Part shown: positions 61,462 through 64,000 of the stretch, piece by piece
How positions within the stretch are numbered: the first letter of the stretch is position 1
How the letters are laid out: the number at the start of each line of letters is the position of its first letter
Assembly (NCBI GenBank): GCA_022592435.1
Contig: JABYQS010000150.1
Location: 29,111 to 93,110 of the forward strand
Direction of reading: 5' to 3'
Source of the DNA: Cerioporus squamosus
Taxonomy: Eukaryota > Basidiomycota > Agaricomycetes > Polyporales > Polyporaceae
DNA: 64,000 nucleotides
Translations under genes and position numbers: made by a program
The notes under the pieces: model-generated
Told to the model about the DNA's origin: nothing
Seen by the model: the letters and a program-made list of their open reading frames with translations, nothing else
Database searches by the model: none

Positions 61462-61978
61462 GAGTGTTCGCCCTCAGTCCCGGTGTGAAGAGGATCACAC
61501 GGAGAATACCGTCCGAGTATCTGCCATGCGACTCGCATATATCATCATCGATCTCACATTGGTCTGTACAGCGTGATGCATGAGAAGTCTCGTAGCATAC
61601 GACTCAAACGTAGTACATAGACTCATCGAAAACGTGAAGTTGAACTCACCGCCGCTATCCTGACGATCTCGAGGCTAATATGGCGACCGAGGGGGCTGTT
61701 TCACTTACATTGAGTTCATGCGCTTACTGCAAATACAGCGGGTATGCCAGTCTGATTGTAATGATTCCAATAATTCTCCTTCAGTGGCTAAAACGTTCGC
61801 CGCAACTTCAGGCGTCTGGGTTTCCTCTTTAGGTTGATTAGACCTTTGCACTCTCTCTACGTGCGATTGGTTGATCCATATCTTCCTTAAAAATTATGAA
61901 CGTGTATCTCAAAAGATTTCATCCCAGAATCCTACAACAACGGTAGTGGTACAATACAACGTCCCGTCAAAGAATGCG
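61462..61978. other. Intergenic, convergent 3' ends of OYE and hsp12
   Basis: About 520 nt, AT-richer than its surroundings. No gene was seen. Confidence 0.55.
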
Positions 61979-62356
61979 TCAAGACTGGTTGTTGCCGAGG
62001 CCCATGGCGTTCTTCGCCCTATCAACCATAGAAGGCTAGTAGAGATGTATCAACGCAACGTGCGCGGCATGATAGAAGAAAGACATACCTCAGTCTCGTT
62101 CGAGTTGGAGCTGAACGCGTCGCCGATCTGCTGTCCGGTGGACTTCTGGCTCTGGGGCTGCATGCTGGACGCAGCAGAGTCGCTCTTGCCCTTGAACTTG
62201 TCACCGAAGTGCTCGGTGGTCGACTTCTCAGAGTCGGGCTGCGTCGCGGGCAATCGTCAGTACCGCGGACAGACGCAATCGAGCGGGAAAGAGAGAACGC
62301 ACCTTCATGGCGGCGGAGGCCTTGTCGGTGAAGCTCTGGCGGCCGGCGTCGGACAT
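61979..62356 (-). CDS. hsp12: Hsp12/Hsp9-type small stress protein
   Basis: A small hydrophilic protein of the fungal Hsp9/Hsp12 family. Members are mostly unfolded in solution, associate with membranes and rise strongly on heat, osmotic or nutrient stress. Three exons: MSDAGRQSFTDKASAAMK; then PDSEKSTTEHFGDKFKGKSD through QKSTGQQIGDAFSSNSNETE; then PSMVDRAKNAMGLGNNQS with stop at 61981-61979. About 87 aa. The SDAGR-x-S-FTDK start and the VD-x-AK-x-A-x-GL end are family hallmarks. The last exon is too short to appear as an ORF; reading through its intron gives an alternative C-terminus that lacks the hallmark. Confidence 0.9.
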
Positions 62357-62453
62357 GATAGTTAGGCGAAGTGGTAGAGCAGAGGTTATGAGTCGATTGG
62401 GTGGTAGAGAGGAGTCGTGAGTTCGTTGGTGTCGTCCTCGGTGCCCTCACCAG

Positions 62454-62465
62454 GTATATATACCT
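62454..62465 (-). promoter_or_regulatory. TATA box of hsp12
   Basis: A perfect palindrome, GGTATATATACC, about 100 nt upstream of the hsp12 ATG. TATA-driven promoters are typical of stress genes, and no other gene in the window shows such a clear element. Confidence 0.65.
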
Positions 62466-63058
62466 GTTCGCGGGCGTAGTGGAGCCGCCGACGCATACAT
62501 ACGCGTCCGCTGCAGAGATGGCCCGCCATGACGCAGGGTGGTCCTGGCGGGGCAGCGCGTCATCGACTCGACGCCATGACGCGTGCACAACTCCGGGAAC
62601 GCATCGCGGTCAGATGGGTCCGACACCGCCCTCTTTGGAAACCAAATGAACTGAGTTGGCAAGATGTAGCACTGACGTCAACGCACGTCGGGCGCGATTG
62701 GCAGCCTAGCTTCCGAGTGAGTTGGAGCACCTTGACAGTCGACGTCCATGGGAAAAAGGACTGGAACGCGAGCAGTGTATGAGGAAGCAGAGTCAGGCAC
62801 GTAGCAACTGCGAGTTAGACATTACTTATCGTAGACGAGGTCGTGGTACAACAGGCGAAACGGCTACTAATACAACGTCCGTACTATGGCTTCTTGGAGC
62901 AGAGCTCCAAGAAACGCATGGTAAACCATCCATAAGAAGATCCTCGACAATCAACCGAGACGTGCATATATGCATAGAAAACAACACACCCGACCAGTAT
63001 GCTCCGATCTCCCAAGATCGTATGGGCACTCGAGCTCCGGAGTGCAGACCGCAGCATC
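62466..63058. other. Intergenic, upstream of hsp12 and downstream of the RING gene
   Basis: About 590 nt holding the rest of the hsp12 promoter and the 3' region of the RING gene. No gene was seen. Confidence 0.5.
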
Positions 63059-64000
63059 TCATATGTGCAGCACCGTGCGCGGAGCCAAGGGCAGGGGAGG
63101 GTTCGTCGCGTCATACCCCGGGTCCTCGCGCGCCCGCCGCTGCCGCCTATGGCGAGCTGCCCGGAGGTACCGCGAGAACCGTGCGGCTGCGGACGAGATG
63201 GGCCGTGGTGCGCCGAGTGGGTGTGGCGGCTCGAGGGTGTCCCCCTCCTCGCCTGCGTTCATCATCGTCTGCAGGCTTGGAAGTCTGGGAAGACCCGTAT
63301 GGTGAGCATCGCGCGACAGTGATAGATAGATAGATGCAAAAGAGCTGCTTACCTTGCCGGCATATCGGACAGCTGCTGGAGAGCTCGAGCAGCCACTGGT
63401 CGACGCACTCCTGGTGGAAACGATGGTGTCCTTCGCAAGGGAGCACGCGCAGGTCGTCGCCCCTCCTCGAAGTCGACGATACAGATCGGACACGTCTCGC
63501 GACCAATGGCGTCTGGCACGACGTCCTTGTCGCCCCCAGAAGCAGGCTCCGCAGTCGGCTTCCGCGGGCGCGGGACCACCTGAGGCACGTCCGACGACGA
63601 ACCTGCACGGTTCAGCGGGTCGTCTTGCCCATCGTCACCATCGCCTCCAGGAGTGTGCGCCAAGGTTGGAAGAGCAGCCACCGCGGACACCGCATCTGAC
63701 CGCCGCGTCTGCTGAGCATCGTCGAGCTGCGAGCTGACCGCCTTCCAGTCTCGCAGCTCACCTCGACGTCGGCACCGTCAGTCGGCGCCACCTTTGTCGC
63801 AACGGGAGAGTCCGGATCCCCATCGGCGCTCTCGATGTCCTTCGGGTGCACAGGGGCAGCTGGGACGTTCTCGGTGCGCCCGAACTTGACGACAGGGAAG
63901 GTGTCGAGAATCGCCCGAGTGAGACCGCGCGCGCGACTTTGAGCACCGAATGTTCCTGGAGGACCTCCGAAAGCGTCCGCTGAGCGCGGGCCATAGCGTT
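63059..64000 (-). CDS. RING-H2 E3 ubiquitin ligase, C-terminal part (PA-TM-RING-like), 5' end outside window
   Basis: The fragment enters from the right edge as [18 protein letters not shown] and [18 protein letters not shown], an arrangement seen in fungal membrane RING ligases. A 50-nt intron (63761-63712) joins GADVE to [18 protein letters not shown]. The RING-H2 is [11 protein letters not shown] then [18 protein letters not shown] and [14 protein letters not shown], with all zinc ligands. The last exon has [19 protein letters not shown] and ends APRTVLHI at 63059. Two single-base shifts break the frame: an extra base in the C run 63460-63463 inside the RING, and a missing base near 63274 where DFQALQTMMN is expected. 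Two compensable lesions in strongly conserved code suggest sequence error more than decay. Membrane segments would be upstream. Confidence 0.75.

Noticed and set aside
62050..62253. Hsp12 ending by read-through as ETEVCLSSIMPRTLR
   Set aside because: A GTATGT-to-CTAG intron instead gives PSMVDRAKNAMGLGNNQS, which matches the family's C-terminal signature.

Overview
The window is nuclear DNA of a filamentous fungus, almost certainly a mushroom-forming basidiomycete (Agaricomycetes). The reasons are dense genes with many ~50-nt GT-AG introns carrying CTGAC-type branch points, basidiomycete-style gene content (SNF2-family, Ku80, GCN20, fungal ADAM protease, ClpP, Brl1/Brr6, Hsp12, PA-TM-RING-like E3) and a Tad-like LINE. 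No prokaryotic or organellar features were seen.

Layout. 1-25525 is a head-to-tail array of a ~9.53-kb unit: two complete copies (1-9535, 9536-19066) and a right-terminal partial copy (19067-~25525). The array probably continues past the left edge. Each copy carries, on the minus strand, the promoter and N-terminal half (QLQ and HSA regions) of a SNF2/STH1-type chromatin remodeller. The gene is cut just before the ATPase domain and runs open into unrelated sequence encoding a Cys-Gly pentapeptide minisatellite (14, 14 and 6 units). About 6.2 kb of spacer with no recognisable gene separates consecutive gene fragments. Copies 1 and 3 keep splice-compatible 5' exons; copy 2 is frameshifted. No ATPase domain is present in the window.

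25743-64000 is ordinary genic DNA. Ku80 (+) is divergent from the last SNF2 fragment and shares its promoter. It is followed by two small unknown genes (-), a GCN20-like ABC-F ATPase (-), a membrane ADAM metalloprotease (-) whose third zinc ligand lies in a 6-nt microexon, and a pepsin-like type I membrane protein without visible catalytic Asp motifs (-). A ~2.9-kb unresolved stretch comes next, then mitochondrial ClpP (-) divergent from Brl1/Brr6 (+), ~3.5 kb without a supportable gene, an intact full-length-looking LINE (-), an Old Yellow Enzyme gene that has lost its N-terminus at the LINE's 5' side (+), an Hsp12-type stress protein (-), and the C-terminal part of a RING E3 ligase (-) running off the right edge.

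Sequence quality. Several otherwise well-conserved genes (ADAM, pepsin-like, OYE, RING) carry isolated 1-nt frameshifts, and copy 1 of the array has a dense cluster of 1-nt indels. Uncorrected long-read indels are as plausible as real pseudogenisation. All gene models here are manual splice predictions from sequence alone. Family names come from recognised motifs, not from database searches.
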